Part shown: positions 54,001 through 56,307 of the stretch, one piece after another | How the letters are laid out: each line of letters starts with the position of its first letter | Position numbering within the stretch: position 1 is the stretch's first letter | Source of the DNA: Rhyacophila brunnea | Lineage: Eukaryota; Arthropoda; Insecta; Trichoptera; Rhyacophilidae | NCBI GenBank assembly: GCA_022495005.1 | Contig: JAGYXB010001855.1 | Coordinates: 1-64,000 of the forward strand | DNA: 64,000 bases | Direction of reading: 5' to 3' | Translations under genes and position numbers: made by a program | Notes under the pieces: generated by a model | Databases searched by the model: none | What the model was told of the DNA's origin: nothing | What the model saw: only the letters and a program-made list of their open reading frames with translations

Positions 54001-55642
54001 TCAGAATTACAAAACCTAACCTAACCTAACCTAATAATAATAATATTATATTATGTCCAATTATAACTAATAAAACCATCCGTATTAAATTTACCTTTTC
54101 TTCTGTCATGTTGACAGTTCAAGAATTCCATACCGTGGCGAATTCATGTACTCAGCAGAAAAATTACCTAATTCATGAATAAGGCAACAGGCTTTACTAT
54201 TACATGAATTAGCCAAAATTTTGCCCATTTCATGTAATAGTCAATTTCGCACATTCGGTGTAACATATTCAACAAATCCAGGAAATAGTTGTGACTCCCA
54301 CTCAACACCTCCATAACTTGGTACTTGAAGGACACCGCATGCGCGTTTTGGATTTACCTGTATAGCGTGATATACCTACACGGTTTATTTTGTGATTTGT
54401 CTACCTCAGATGATAGTATACACGAAAAATCATGGTGGCAGCTCTGGAAGTGGTTGTGGATAAAACTCCTCACCTCCAAAGTTGGAATTACAATGACACT
54501 GTGCGAGCGCTTTAGTTTCGTATAAAATATCAATACACTGACTGAAATATACTGAAAGTTAGGTCTTGGTCTGTCCACCTTTGAAAAATTGTTAACGCTA
54601 GGGTCAAAAAAAATTGGAGACTTCTGCTCTAATTCATGCACAGTGCCTATGGATTACAAAAAGATTTTGTAAACTATAATTATATAGGGAGTGCGAGGCA
54701 TATAAAAGGTTGGAAGACCTGGTCCAGCCAAATAGAGATTGAAAACATAGATGCCTGGAATTTGGATGAAGATAAGTAACAATATTTTTTATTGACAATC
54801 GTAAATGAGGATTGACCTCTTATATTTATTGAATTTTGTTTGTGTGCTGCCACATAATTATTTATTATTATTATTTTATGGTATGTCTAATGGTCCTACC
54901 CGGGCCGATAGATTCACAAATTTAAAAAAAAAACTATTACTTACTCACTGTGATATTGAAGAATAAATAATAAATTTGTATTGACAGAGAGGCATGCCAG
55001 CAAAGAACCTAGCGGAAAAATACGAAACTTGCAAGTTGAGATTTTTTTGGATAATTTACAATTTCAATTGTATTAATTAAGTATATATATATTTTTTTTT
55101 AATTCAAAGATAAACTTACAATAATTGTAAGAAAATGTGAATTCATTGCAGGGTCCCATCTTATTATTACATTATATTTTATGGTCATATTTATTATTAA
55201 AATTTAGTTTATTAAGTTTATTTATTAATTAATACAGTTGAAATTGTAAATTATCAAAAAAAATCTTATGTTTCAAGCTTCGTATTTTTCCGCTAGGTTC
55301 TCTGCTGGCATGCAGGTACTAATTTATTGGAGTTATTCAATCCATTTATTTAATAATTTTGAAGAAGTATATAGTTTACAGTCAATTAAATTGAACCTAA
55401 AGATGTTGAATCTCCTTCCAGGTGGAGCAGTAACAATAAAGTAAACAAAGAAAATTAAAAATATTATTGTCCGTGCGGTCAATTTTCCGTGAACTATTAA
55501 TAGGTGTTATTATTATACATACGGCAATCTATCTCATCTGCCATGTCGTTTGGGCAATCGACTGAACCATCGCAGCGAAAGAGGACCGATAGACAAGTCC
55601 CGTCCGAGCACTTGAATTGGCCACTCATCTCGCAAACGTGCA
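1..55642 (-). CDS. trol: Perlecan (basement membrane heparan sulfate proteoglycan core protein), partial gene, 36 exons
   Basis: Large secreted basement-membrane proteoglycan core protein. Joining exons 55523-55642 down to 1-41 gives one continuous reading frame of about 1,740 codons with GT/AG borders and matching phases at every junction. Domain order: 14 LDLa repeats, one Ig domain, 3 LDLa repeats, one Ig domain, then laminin EGF-like repeats interleaved with laminin IV domains (two complete, a third truncated at position 1). This LDLa-Ig-LDLa-Ig-laminin order is what I know of arthropod perlecan (Drosophila trol); vertebrate HSPG2 has only four LDLa repeats. The signal peptide, any SEA or heparan-sulfate attachment region, the later Ig array and the C-terminal laminin G/EGF region are not in the window. 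Introns are long (up to about 4.4 kb) and full of mobile elements. Skipping of single phase 1-1 LDLa exons would keep frame, so isoforms are likely but not shown. Missed small exons are possible in the long introns. Confidence 0.95.
213..786. mobile_element. hAT-type MITE, copy 1 (family M)
   Basis: 574-bp non-autonomous element. Terminal inverted repeats start CAGTGGCGAAGGGTGG, and it is flanked by a perfect 8-bp duplication ATAGAAAT (205-212 and 787-794). The interior is itself largely palindromic. The 8-bp duplication and CAGTG ends point to hAT. It lies in the intron between exons 35 and 36. Confidence 0.85.
838..1036 (-). CDS. trol: Perlecan exon 35: start of laminin IV domain 3
   Basis: Encodes [18 protein letters not shown]4 sequence with [20 protein letters not shown] and ending AAFTG. 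Phase 0 to phase 1; donor GTCAAC, acceptor TTTTACAG. The frame stays open past the donor, but the join to exon 36 restores the L4 consensus. Confidence 0.92.
1122..2190 (+). mobile_element. hAT transposon relic with decayed transposase C-terminus
   Basis: Ends read CAGTGTTTCCCTAA at the left and, reverse complemented, CAGGGTTTCCCAAA at the right. Inside, the plus strand near 1160-1490 carries decayed frames with [14 protein letters not shown] and [15 protein letters not shown], resembling the C-terminal part of ZBED/SCAND3-type hAT transposases. No clear target duplication is visible. Located in the intron between exons 34 and 35. Confidence 0.65.
2564..2747 (-). CDS. trol: Perlecan exon 34: laminin EGF-like repeat and split LE
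   Basis: Encodes [31 protein letters not shown], then [16 protein letters not shown], the half-LE that precedes the third L4 domain. Phase 2 to phase 0; acceptor TTTTGCAG, donor GTAATT. Confidence 0.94.
2748..3636. other. Intron between exons 33 and 34, nothing recognised
   Basis: AT-rich intron. The short open frames here match no family I know, and I see no repeat structure. Confidence 0.5.
3637..3758 (-). CDS. trol: Perlecan exon 33: laminin EGF-like repeat
   Basis: Encodes [20 protein letters not shown], canonical LE, then a longer loop ending GETPRC. Phase 0 to phase 2; acceptor CTGTAG, donor GTAAAT. Confidence 0.94.
3877..3967 (-). CDS. trol: Perlecan exon 32: laminin EGF-like repeat
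   Basis: Encodes [20 protein letters not shown] and HPETGECF, an LE module start with the conserved CNGHS motif. Phase 2 to phase 0; donor GTAAGA, acceptor TTTACAG. A hAT MITE begins 46 bp upstream of the acceptor. Confidence 0.94.
4014..5175. mobile_element. hAT-type MITE, copy 2 (family M), split by a nested element
   Basis: Left end CAGTAGCGAAGAGTGG; right end decays near CCACCCTTCGCCATTAC. The sequence between is family M interrupted at 4419-4986 by a second hAT element. The left boundary is 46 bp upstream of the exon 32 acceptor. A target duplication is not clear. Confidence 0.75.
4419..4986 (+). mobile_element. Nested hAT element carrying a transposase C-terminal fragment
   Basis: 568 bp with inverted termini CAGTGGTTCTCA. 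The plus-strand frame 4570-4860 encodes a short piece with [20 protein letters not shown], the hAT dimerisation (hATC) region. It is an internally deleted element inserted in MITE copy 2. Confidence 0.75.
5325..5413. mobile_element. Tigger/jerky-type transposon end fragment
   Basis: Reverse complement reads CAATAGACTCCCAATTATCC and further in GATAAACGAAAATACGG, typical of pogo/jerky-type terminal repeats. The other end is not visible. Confidence 0.45.
5756..5992 (-). CDS. trol: Perlecan exon 31: end of laminin IV domain 2 and LE
   Basis: Encodes the L4 end ([20 protein letters not shown]), then [20 protein letters not shown], the LE second half. Phase 2-2; acceptor ATTTCCAG, donor GTAAAT. 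Confidence 0.95.
5993..6404. other. Intron between exons 30 and 31, nothing recognised
   Basis: AT-rich sequence without recognisable repeats or coding signal. Confidence 0.5.
6405..6502 (-). CDS. trol: Perlecan exon 30: laminin IV domain 2, continued
   Basis: Encodes [31 protein letters not shown]. Phase 0 to phase 2; 98 nt; donor GTAAAT, acceptor GTTTTAG. Confidence 0.93.
6773..6985. repeat. Short foldback element
   Basis: Arms at about 6773-6835 and 6908-6985 are inverted copies (TTACTATGCAAACCTTCT against its complement, then ACAGAA/ACAGAC and TTTACATAAAACAGAC). It looks like a foldback MITE. Confidence 0.6.
7089..7870 (-). mobile_element. LINE (non-LTR retrotransposon) 3' fragment
   Basis: The minus strand carries broken frames resembling the C-terminal part of a reverse transcriptase (for example [20 protein letters not shown] and [12 protein letters not shown]). 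The stretch 7100-7280 aligns by eye with 14640-14900, showing two copies of one family. A CTT/TTC microsatellite sits at 7090. Clade uncertain, RTE-like. Confidence 0.55.
7915..8032 (-). CDS. trol: Perlecan exon 29: laminin IV domain 2, middle
   Basis: Encodes [20 protein letters not shown], the conserved L4 core, then APDLQLIS. Phase 2 to phase 0; donor GTAAGT, acceptor AATTTCAG. Confidence 0.95.
8033..8936. other. Intron between exons 28 and 29, nothing recognised
   Basis: Mostly unique AT-rich sequence. The segment around 8460-8620 is more GC-rich (TAAACGCGTGCCGAATGC), which may mark an old unidentified insertion. Confidence 0.4.
8937..9197 (-). CDS. trol: Perlecan exon 28: split LE and start of laminin IV domain 2
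   Basis: Encodes [18 protein letters not shown], then L4 N-terminal sequence ending [12 protein letters not shown]. Phase 2-2, 261 nt. Acceptor AATTTCAG, donor GTAATT. Confidence 0.95.
9349..9567 (-). CDS. trol: Perlecan exon 27: laminin EGF-like repeats
   Basis: Encodes [17 protein letters not shown], then [28 protein letters not shown] and FHLSNDN. Two LE modules with canonical cysteine spacing. Phase 2-2, donor GTAAGT. Confidence 0.94.
9977..10207 (+). CDS. Unrecognised 76-codon open frame in an intron
   Basis: Begins [17 protein letters not shown] and ends [10 protein letters not shown]. It is antisense to trol, in the intron between exons 26 and 27. I recognise no family. It has a mixed, protein-like composition (for example [17 protein letters not shown]) unlike the surrounding AT tracts, so it could be a relic of a transposon or processed gene. 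No flanking repeat or other exon is evident. Confidence 0.2.
   Translation: MPSIKINLNNIEEICTFKVPNNYISVNVNRVAIRRPLPNSGSIKVDDDNHVLSTLKLYSNGFKFKIQVPLVDSINI
10308..10522 (-). CDS. trol: Perlecan exon 26: laminin EGF-like repeat
   Basis: Finishes the split LE ([13 protein letters not shown]) and continues with [17 protein letters not shown] and VTCDCPVG. Phase 0 to phase 2; acceptor TTTTCTAG, donor GTAAGA. Confidence 0.94.
10647..11383 (+). mobile_element. Non-autonomous hAT element with transposase C-terminus
   Basis: 737-bp element with inverted ends TAGAGACC and a perfect 8-bp target duplication GTAATAAC at 10639-10646 and 11384-11391. Plus-strand frames 10677-10864 and 10877-11158, separated by a stop at 10862, together resemble a hAT transposase C-terminus, with [18 protein letters not shown] as the hATC motif. 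Internally deleted and not active by itself. Confidence 0.85.
11538..11706 (-). CDS. trol: Perlecan exon 25: end of laminin IV domain 1, start of LE
   Basis: Encodes [11 protein letters not shown] at the end of L4, then [18 protein letters not shown], the second half of the split LE module. Phase 2 to phase 0, donor GTATAA. Confidence 0.95.
11770..12190 (-). mobile_element. LINE fragment, R1/I/jockey-like C-terminus
   Basis: The minus strand reads [17 protein letters not shown], like the cysteine-containing motif (H..F.CP) after the reverse transcriptase or RNase H region of R1/I/jockey-group LINEs. No long frame remains. Confidence 0.5.
12490..12750. mobile_element. pogo/Tigger-type MITE
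   Basis: 261 bp with inverted ends AGTAGGCGCTCGG-(T/G)AATCCGG, flanked by TA on both sides (12488-12489 and 12751-12752), as expected for Tc1/mariner/pogo insertion. Sits about 110 bp inside the donor of exon 24. Confidence 0.75.
12863..13011 (-). CDS. trol: Perlecan exon 24: laminin IV domain 1, continued
   Basis: Encodes [24 protein letters not shown] and ASREDIMMV, matching the second half of an L4 domain. Phase 0 to phase 2. The donor is GTAAGT after ATGATGGT; the GT two bases earlier would break phase. Confidence 0.94.
13557..13910. mobile_element. Mutator-like MITE, copy D1
   Basis: Begins CATGGCACCCACATCC and ends CTTGTGGTGGCTATG. It shares with 56308, 59808 and 60355 the GC-rich segments AAGCGGGCCCCCAGCC and AAGGCTAGAGC around an AT-rich middle. 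The class is assigned from the 10-bp duplication of copy D4. Confidence 0.6.
13973..14149 (-). CDS. trol: Perlecan exon 23: laminin IV domain 1, middle
   Basis: Encodes [20 protein letters not shown], the conserved L4 core (W..P..Y.G...TSYGG), then [12 protein letters not shown] and PLPDIIIK. Phase 0-0, 177 nt. Acceptor TTTCACAG. Confidence 0.95.
14278..14497 (-). CDS. trol: Perlecan exon 22: split LE module and start of laminin IV domain 1
   Basis: Encodes [20 protein letters not shown], the typical first half of an LE module interrupted by an L4 domain, then the L4 N-terminus ending PDYDGVIV. Phase 2 to phase 0; acceptor ACTTACAG, donor GTAAGT. Confidence 0.94.
14636..14911 (-). mobile_element. 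LINE 3' fragment, second copy
   Basis: Homologous by eye to 7100-7330 (shared CACCATGCGGCGCCTCCAA-type segments and GTGGATGGTATTTAGTGG). The minus strand reads [18 protein letters not shown], suggesting LINE coding sequence. It continues directly into the SINE at 14912. Confidence 0.5.
14912..15149 (-). mobile_element. tRNA-derived SINE, family A, copy 1
   Basis: The minus strand begins with a tRNA-like head containing the B box GGTTCGAATCC (seen here as GGATTCGAACC at 15070-15080) and GCCGCGCGGCT, followed by a body with TTGCTCAACCTATTAGG... Related copies at 21144, 46264 and 56846. Body ends ...GATCGGACATGG and abuts the LINE fragment. Confidence 0.75.
15199..15329 (-). CDS. trol: Perlecan exon 21: end of Ig domain 2 and lead into laminin-like region
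   Basis: Encodes [20 protein letters not shown], closing the Ig fold, then [20 protein letters not shown], the first cysteine of the split laminin EGF-like module. Phase 0 to phase 2; donor GTTAGT. Confidence 0.93.
15610..16494 (+). mobile_element. pogo/Tigger transposon relic (TIGD1-like transposase pieces)
   Basis: Plus-strand frames 15622-15984 and 16012-16266 carry [15 protein letters not shown] and [14 protein letters not shown] (DDE_1 catalytic region with the DE of NVDE), then [11 protein letters not shown] and [12 protein letters not shown], all familiar from Tigger-type transposases. Stops and deletions break it. The right end AATGAGGGTTACCTG followed by TA fits a Tigger terminus; the left end is unclear. 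Confidence 0.75.
16704..16897 (-). CDS. trol: Perlecan exon 20: Ig domain 2, first part
   Basis: Encodes [33 protein letters not shown] (core Cys and Trp), and [11 protein letters not shown]. Phase 1 to phase 0; acceptor TATTTCAG, donor GTAAGT. Confidence 0.94.
17157..17372 (-). pseudogene. PIF/Harbinger transposase N-terminal fragment
   Basis: The minus-strand frame reads [20 protein letters not shown] followed by [10 protein letters not shown], resembling the N-terminal region of HARBI1/Harbinger transposases (DPF...F...FRL). It stops after about 71 codons and lacks the DDE domain. Located in the intron between exons 19 and 20. Confidence 0.5.
18042..18290 (-). CDS. trol: Perlecan exon 19: LDLa repeats 16 and 17
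   Basis: Two LDLa modules in 249 nt. The first runs from CEPNEFRC to GSDEANC; after a short linker (AVGIPGAA) the second runs from CSPHEFQC to KSDEIGC. Phase 1-1. Acceptor TCACCAG, donor GTAAGT. Confidence 0.94.
18757..18894 (-). CDS. trol: Perlecan exon 18: LDLa repeat 15
   Basis: Follows Ig1 with [10 protein letters not shown], then LDLa [27 protein letters not shown]. Phase 1-1; acceptor CTTCCAG, donor GTAAGT. Confidence 0.93.
18895..19574. other. Intron between exons 17 and 18, nothing recognised
   Basis: AT-rich, no recognisable coding or repeat family. Confidence 0.45.
19575..19668 (-). CDS. trol: Perlecan exon 17: end of Ig domain 1
   Basis: Encodes [14 protein letters not shown], the D-x-G-x-Y-x-C signature closing the Ig fold, then [10 protein letters not shown]. 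Phase 0 to phase 1, donor GTAAGT. Confidence 0.93.
19805..20198 (+). mobile_element. MITE family C, copy 1
   Basis: Inverted ends share CATGGATTTACTG (left) and CAGTAAATCCATG (right). The interior matches 48819-49205 in the opposite orientation (for example GGTTAACCGATTTTTACGAC). No target duplication identified, so superfamily unknown. Confidence 0.65.
20905..21038 (-). CDS. trol: Perlecan exon 16: core of Ig domain 1
   Basis: Encodes [19 protein letters not shown], with the first Ig cysteine and the core Trp, through [10 protein letters not shown]. Phase 1 to phase 0. Acceptor TATGTAG, donor GTAAAA. Confidence 0.93.
21144..21374 (+). mobile_element. tRNA-derived SINE, family A, copy 2
   Basis: Head CCACTGTGGCCGCGCGGCTT, B box GGTTCGAATCC at 21194-21204, then the family body ending ...AGGATCGGACATGG. 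Full-length-looking plus-strand copy in the intron between exons 15 and 16. Confidence 0.8.
21722..22875. mobile_element. Terminal-inverted-repeat element of unknown class
   Basis: Ends are inverted: TAGACTGCGAAAATTATAAC at the left and, reverse complemented, CTAGACTGCGGCATGTATAA then CGTGAAGTGTAGCCG at the right. About 1.15 kb. Internal frames (22084-22275, 22487-22732) match nothing I know. Confidence 0.6.
23306..23320 (-). CDS. trol: Perlecan microexon 15 (15 nt, Ig domain 1)
   Basis: Candidate 15-nt exon GTCCATATCCAAAAG with a consensus donor (AAAAG then GTAAGTTC) and an upstream CCCAAAG acceptor behind a pyrimidine-biased stretch. Phase 1-1. Inclusion gives IIRQ-SPYPKG-GEVVF; skipping gives IIRQ-SGEVVF. 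Both stay open, so it would be an optional five-residue insert in the Ig A/B strand region. No other coding evidence is possible at this size. Confidence 0.55.
23606..24095. mobile_element. pogo/Tigger-type MITE, 490 bp
   Basis: Left end CAGTATAACCCCTATTTTAC; right end reverse complements to CAGTATAACCTCGTTTTTAC. TA flanks both ends (23604-23605, 24096-24097). Confidence 0.85.
25146..25687. mobile_element. hAT-type MITE, copy 3 (family M)
   Basis: Ends CAGTGGCGAAGGGTGGAGG and CCACCCTTTACCACTG; 8-bp duplication GTGTAAAC/GTGTAAGC (7 of 8 identical). Confidence 0.85.
26454..26513 (-). CDS. trol: Perlecan exon 14: lead-in of Ig domain 1
   Basis: Sixty nucleotides, phase 1-1, encoding [19 protein letters not shown], the first strand of the Ig domain before the first core cysteine. 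Acceptor TTATTTACAG, donor GTAAGT. It joins in frame to the 15-nt exon at 23306 or directly to the exon at 20905. Confidence 0.9.
26514..27853. other. Intron between exons 13 and 14, very AT-rich
   Basis: Long A/T tracts, no recognisable family or extra LDLa exon. Confidence 0.5.
27854..27982 (-). CDS. trol: Perlecan exon 13: LDLa repeat 14
   Basis: LDLa with [28 protein letters not shown]. Phase 1-1; donor GTAAGA. The acceptor is placed at ACCCAAG before TGGAGGACC, which keeps phase. Confidence 0.9.
27983..28745. other. Intron between exons 12 and 13, nothing recognised
   Basis: AT-rich. A weak inverted pair around GTGTACACA (28137 and 28315-28410) is the only structure seen. Confidence 0.4.
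28746..28934 (-). CDS. trol: Perlecan exon 12: LDLa repeat 13 plus Pro/Thr-rich linker
   Basis: LDLa 13 ([27 protein letters not shown]) followed by about 25 residues rich in Pro, Thr, Ser and Tyr ([13 protein letters not shown], then [10 protein letters not shown]). The linker looks extended and is a possible O-glycosylation site. 189 nt, phase 1-1, donor GTAATA. Confidence 0.92.
29496..29860. repeat. Inverted-structure repeat, family F
   Basis: Starts ACATTTCACCGTGGCACAG and ends near CATTTCACGGTGAAGTG, giving imperfect inverted ends. The first 65 bp are near-identical to 62860-62921, and a third related piece lies at 59507-59575 in the other orientation. Confidence 0.55.
30126..30870 (+). 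mobile_element. Penelope-like element 3' fragment with GIY-YIG endonuclease
   Basis: The plus-strand frame 30187-30516 encodes [20 protein letters not shown], the GIY-YIG start, and later [20 protein letters not shown], as in Penelope-like endonucleases. Downstream at 30733-30770 is TTGATAATGGC...GAGCCTGAAACGTCGAGG, resembling the degenerate hammerhead-like segment of Penelope terminal repeats. The reverse transcriptase part is missing. Confidence 0.65.
30871..33344. other. Remainder of intron between exons 11 and 12
   Basis: AT-rich with a poly-A run at about 31960-31976 and a short GT microsatellite at 32259-32269. An inverted pair lies at 32737-32775 and 33045-33075 (ACTAATATTAGTTTCAA against TTGAAACTAATAT). 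No gene seen. Confidence 0.45.
33345..33479 (-). CDS. trol: Perlecan exon 11: LDLa repeat 12
   Basis: LDLa with a short LPPASQ lead, then [28 protein letters not shown]. Phase 1-1, donor GTATAC. A tRNA-derived SINE lies immediately upstream of the acceptor and may contribute to it. Confidence 0.92.
33500..33735 (-). mobile_element. tRNA-derived SINE, family B
   Basis: The minus strand starts GACGGCTCTTGTAGTCCAAT and has the B box GGGTTCGATTCCC (near 33654-33668), followed by about 150 bp of body. Its 3' end lies within some 20-30 bp of the exon 11 acceptor. Confidence 0.75.
33736..35860. other. Remainder of intron between exons 10 and 11
   Basis: Contains a probable foldback element: TTATATTGAGATGCACGTCA at 34430-34450 recurs inverted at 35028-35048. 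Otherwise AT-rich with no recognised family. Confidence 0.45.
35861..35975 (-). CDS. trol: Perlecan exon 10: LDLa repeat 11
   Basis: LDLa with [28 protein letters not shown]. Phase 0 to phase 1. Acceptor TTTTACAG; donor GTAAAA. Confidence 0.92.
36732..37358. mobile_element. pogo/Tigger-type MITE, 627 bp
   Basis: Left end CAGTCGAACTTAGTTATTAC; right end reverse complements to CAGTCGAACTCGGTTATTAC. TA flanks both ends (36730-36731, 37359-37360). It ends 32 bp from exon 9, on the donor side. Confidence 0.85.
37391..37500 (-). CDS. trol: Perlecan exon 9: LDLa repeat 10
   Basis: LDLa with [28 protein letters not shown]. Phase 1 to phase 0; donor GTAAGT. A Tigger-type MITE ends 32 bp beyond the donor. 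Confidence 0.92.
37560..37770. mobile_element. Rearranged Penelope-like fragment
   Basis: 37566-37660 is the inverted counterpart of 30300-30420 (GIY-YIG coding part). 37655-37770 repeats, in direct orientation, the tail GAAGTACAC...GTGGAAACCCA seen at 30780-30810. So two pieces of the family are joined head to head. Confidence 0.6.
38062..38159 (-). CDS. trol: Perlecan exon 8: remainder of LDLa repeat 9
   Basis: Completes the Arg codon from exon 7, then [22 protein letters not shown] and a PTPP tail. Phase 2 to phase 1. Acceptor TTTTGTAG, donor GTAAAA. Confidence 0.92.
38160..38997. other. Intron within LDLa repeat 9, nothing recognised
   Basis: AT-rich with no recognised repeat. A short direct repeat AACCAGGGCTCAG-like pair lies at 38552-38583. 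Confidence 0.4.
38998..39133 (-). CDS. trol: Perlecan exon 7: LDLa repeat 8 and start of repeat 9
   Basis: Complete LDLa 8 ([27 protein letters not shown]), followed by the first residues of LDLa 9 (CQPGEF plus two bases of Arg). Starts in phase 1 and ends in phase 2, donor GTACCC, so repeat 9 is split by an intron. Confidence 0.92.
39317..39900. mobile_element. MITE with inverted ends, class unknown
   Basis: Left end CGGATTAGTCAAGTAATTTA; right end reverse complements to CGGATTAGTCGAGTGGCGAG. Both ends carry repeated TTTAGT(A/T) motifs. 584 bp. Confidence 0.6.
39901..42527. other. Part of the intron between exons 6 and 7
   Basis: AT-rich. A short inverted pair AATCTCACAAAGAC/GTCTTTGTGAGAT at 41440-41555 suggests a small foldback. 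A weaker one lies at 40925-41243 (TTCTATGCTTTCAGC against GCATAGAAAAGG). No coding signal. Confidence 0.45.
42528..43102. mobile_element. hAT-type MITE, copy 4 (family M)
   Basis: Ends CAGTGGCGAAGGGTAGAGG and CCACCCTTCGCCATTG; perfect 8-bp duplication CTGTGAAG at 42520-42527 and 43103-43110. Confidence 0.88.
43456..43578 (-). CDS. trol: Perlecan exon 6: LDLa repeat 7
   Basis: Complete LDLa: [29 protein letters not shown]. Phase 1-1, donor GTTAGT, acceptor ATTCCAG. Confidence 0.92.
43871..44109. mobile_element. Foldback MITE
   Basis: Inverted ends GGCCATCCATAGACTGAAAC extend about 75 bp inward (CCGTATGCGGTTTAG, then ACTTATGATTTCTGTT). Short central loop. Confidence 0.7.
44110..45402. other. 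Part of the intron between exons 5 and 6
   Basis: AT-rich, nothing recognised. Confidence 0.4.
45403..45743. mobile_element. Foldback MITE with TTAA borders, copy 1
   Basis: About 120-bp nearly perfect inverted arms starting GGCGAAGTCTTCACTGAGCC, with CGGAAAAATACGAAGCTTGC further in, around a central loop. TTAA on both sides (45399-45402 and 45744-45747) suits a piggyBac-type duplication, although TTAA is itself palindromic. Confidence 0.7.
46264..46410 (-). mobile_element. tRNA-derived SINE, family A, copy 3 (truncated)
   Basis: Body TTGCTCAACCTATTAGGTCC and B-box region GGATTCGAACCTGGG as in the copy at 14912. The tRNA-like head is truncated beyond 46410. Confidence 0.7.
46793..47045. mobile_element. 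pogo/Tigger-type MITE, 253 bp
   Basis: Left end CAGGTATTTCTCGGAAAGTC after TA; right end reverse complements to CAGGTATTCCTCGAGTTACA, a typical Tigger terminus. The TA on the right side is not preserved. Confidence 0.75.
47957..48064 (-). CDS. trol: Perlecan exon 5: LDLa repeat 6
   Basis: Complete LDLa: [29 protein letters not shown]. 108 nt, phase 1-1, donor GTAAGT, acceptor TTCTAG. Confidence 0.92.
48819..49205 (-). mobile_element. MITE family C, copy 2
   Basis: Inverted relative to 19805-20198. Shares the end GCCTGTACGC-ATGCATGG, ATTTACTGGCAG, GTAAAAATCGGTTAACCTC and the far end CAGTAAATCCATGG. Confidence 0.65.
49790..50334. mobile_element. hAT-type MITE, copy 5 (family M)
   Basis: Ends CAGTGGCGATGGGTGGAGG and CCACCCTTCGCTACTG with the family interior. 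No target duplication is visible. Confidence 0.8.
50572..50793 (-). CDS. trol: Perlecan exon 4: LDLa repeats 4 and 5
   Basis: Two back-to-back LDLa modules in one 222-nt exon. The first runs from VCMHHEFQC to RSDENHC, the second from CERDEFKC to YREDERNC. All twelve cysteines are present. Phase 1-1; donor GTGAGT, acceptor GCTTTAG. Confidence 0.93.
50794..51552. other. Intron between exons 3 and 4, nothing recognised
   Basis: AT-rich, no repeat family recognised. Confidence 0.45.
51553..51669 (-). CDS. trol: Perlecan exon 3: LDLa repeat 3, four-cysteine variant
   Basis: LDLa module with FFIC at the second cysteine, then KCNGVRNC and DRSDEDNC. The first and third cysteines are absent: NRSSEFFIC has no C1, and Ser (AGC) in NNVSIP stands where C3 belongs. 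C1 and C3 form one disulfide in this family, so exactly one bond is missing. Phase 1-1; acceptor CCATATAG, donor GTGCGA. The open frame and calcium motif suggest it is still used. Confidence 0.82.
51670..52913. other. Intron between exons 2 and 3, nothing recognised
   Basis: AT-rich. The 61-codon frame at 51658-51843 is low complexity (Lys/Thr-rich) and resembles no family. Confidence 0.45.
52914..53027 (-). CDS. trol: Perlecan exon 2: LDLa repeat 2
   Basis: Complete six-cysteine LDLa module: [20 protein letters not shown], then DKSDERNC. Donor GTAAGT; acceptor TTGTAG. Phase 1-1, so the exon is a self-contained cassette. Confidence 0.92.
53053..53370 (+). mobile_element. Probable tRNA-derived SINE, third family
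   Basis: A-box-like GGTGGAATAGTAGACAGAGC and B-box-like GTTCAGATCCC, followed by an AT-rich body and a terminal AAATAAATAAATAAG tail, all just upstream (on the plus map) of exon 2. Confidence 0.5.
53470..54268. mobile_element. Foldback element, 799 bp
   Basis: Arms start ATATGTTACGCCGAATGTGC and continue through the AAATTGA, TTACATGAAATGGG and TTATTCATGAATTAG segments in both orientations. Contains a short CCTAA run at 54008-54029. Confidence 0.7.
54008..54029. repeat. Short (CCTAA)n run
   Basis: Four consecutive CCTAA units, the complement of the insect telomere motif TTAGG. Far too short to be a telomere. Confidence 0.6.
54992..55313. mobile_element. Foldback MITE, copy 2 of the 45403 family
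   Basis: Inverted arms GCATGCCAGCAAAGAACC...AGCGGAAAAATACGAA... and complement. The core AGCGGAAAAATACGAA(G/A)CTTGCAA is shared with 45403-45743; the outer ends differ. Confidence 0.6.
55523..55642 (-). CDS. trol: Perlecan exon 1 of window: LDLa repeat 1
   Basis: Six cysteines in LDLa spacing ([10 protein letters not shown], then [14 protein letters not shown], ending DEIDC). The calcium-site motif reads MADE rather than the usual GSDE. Phase 1 to phase 1; donor GTATGT. The acceptor (before TGCACGTTTGC) has a poor pyrimidine tract, so the upstream border is the least certain in the gene. Not the first exon of the gene: no signal peptide or credible start precedes it. Confidence 0.85.
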
Positions 55643-56307
55643 CTCCCAACCAGCTTGCATTTACTACTTACCATTTTATTTTGTCATTACCATTGCATAA
55701 TTTCGATTAACATCATTAAAAGCAGCATTTTTGGGAAAGGATACATACAATGTTATTATTGAAAGAGATGAATAAACTGTATGTCAACTAAGCAGCAATT
55801 AATAGTACAGTAACAACGAAACAATAATGCGGTCGGTCGATAGTGTGCGTGCGTATGGGGAGCCGTGATAAATGCCTGGCAGCCGATTACCACGCATTCG
55901 TACGTATACGTATACAATCGAAGAACCGCATCATTGTTTCGTTTTTACTGTACATAATATTATATAAGAAATGATAGCAATTAGTATGTAATTAATTATG
56001 GTAGGTATATGAAAATTTAGTAACTAAGAGGTACTATTATTATCATGAAGTATTATTTATTTAACATTACCTACTTATAAGATTCATCATACAATAAAAA
56101 AAATATGTTTAATATTAATCTTAGATTAGTTTAGTAAAATAATGATACCTACACAAATGTCTGTAAGTATATTGTTAACAACTTTATAAATATAATTTAG
56201 AGACAGTTTCGAGTTAACAGTCAGTGGTGGTTTTAGGTACGTGAAGGTCCGAAGCGTTAACGTATTTTGAGGCCCCCTTACAAAAAAATAGGTATGTGTA
56301 TATCGGT
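55643..56307. other. Start of the 5' intron, nothing recognised
   Basis: Contains a GC-richer stretch 55830-55925 with palindromic ATACGTATACGTATAC. An inverted pair ACAGTAACAACGAAACAATA/TTGTTTCGTTTTTACTGT at 55809-55951 indicates a small foldback of about 145 bp. Confidence 0.5.

Noticed and set aside
54008..54029. Telomeric array
   Set aside because: Only about four CCTAA units embedded in a foldback element.
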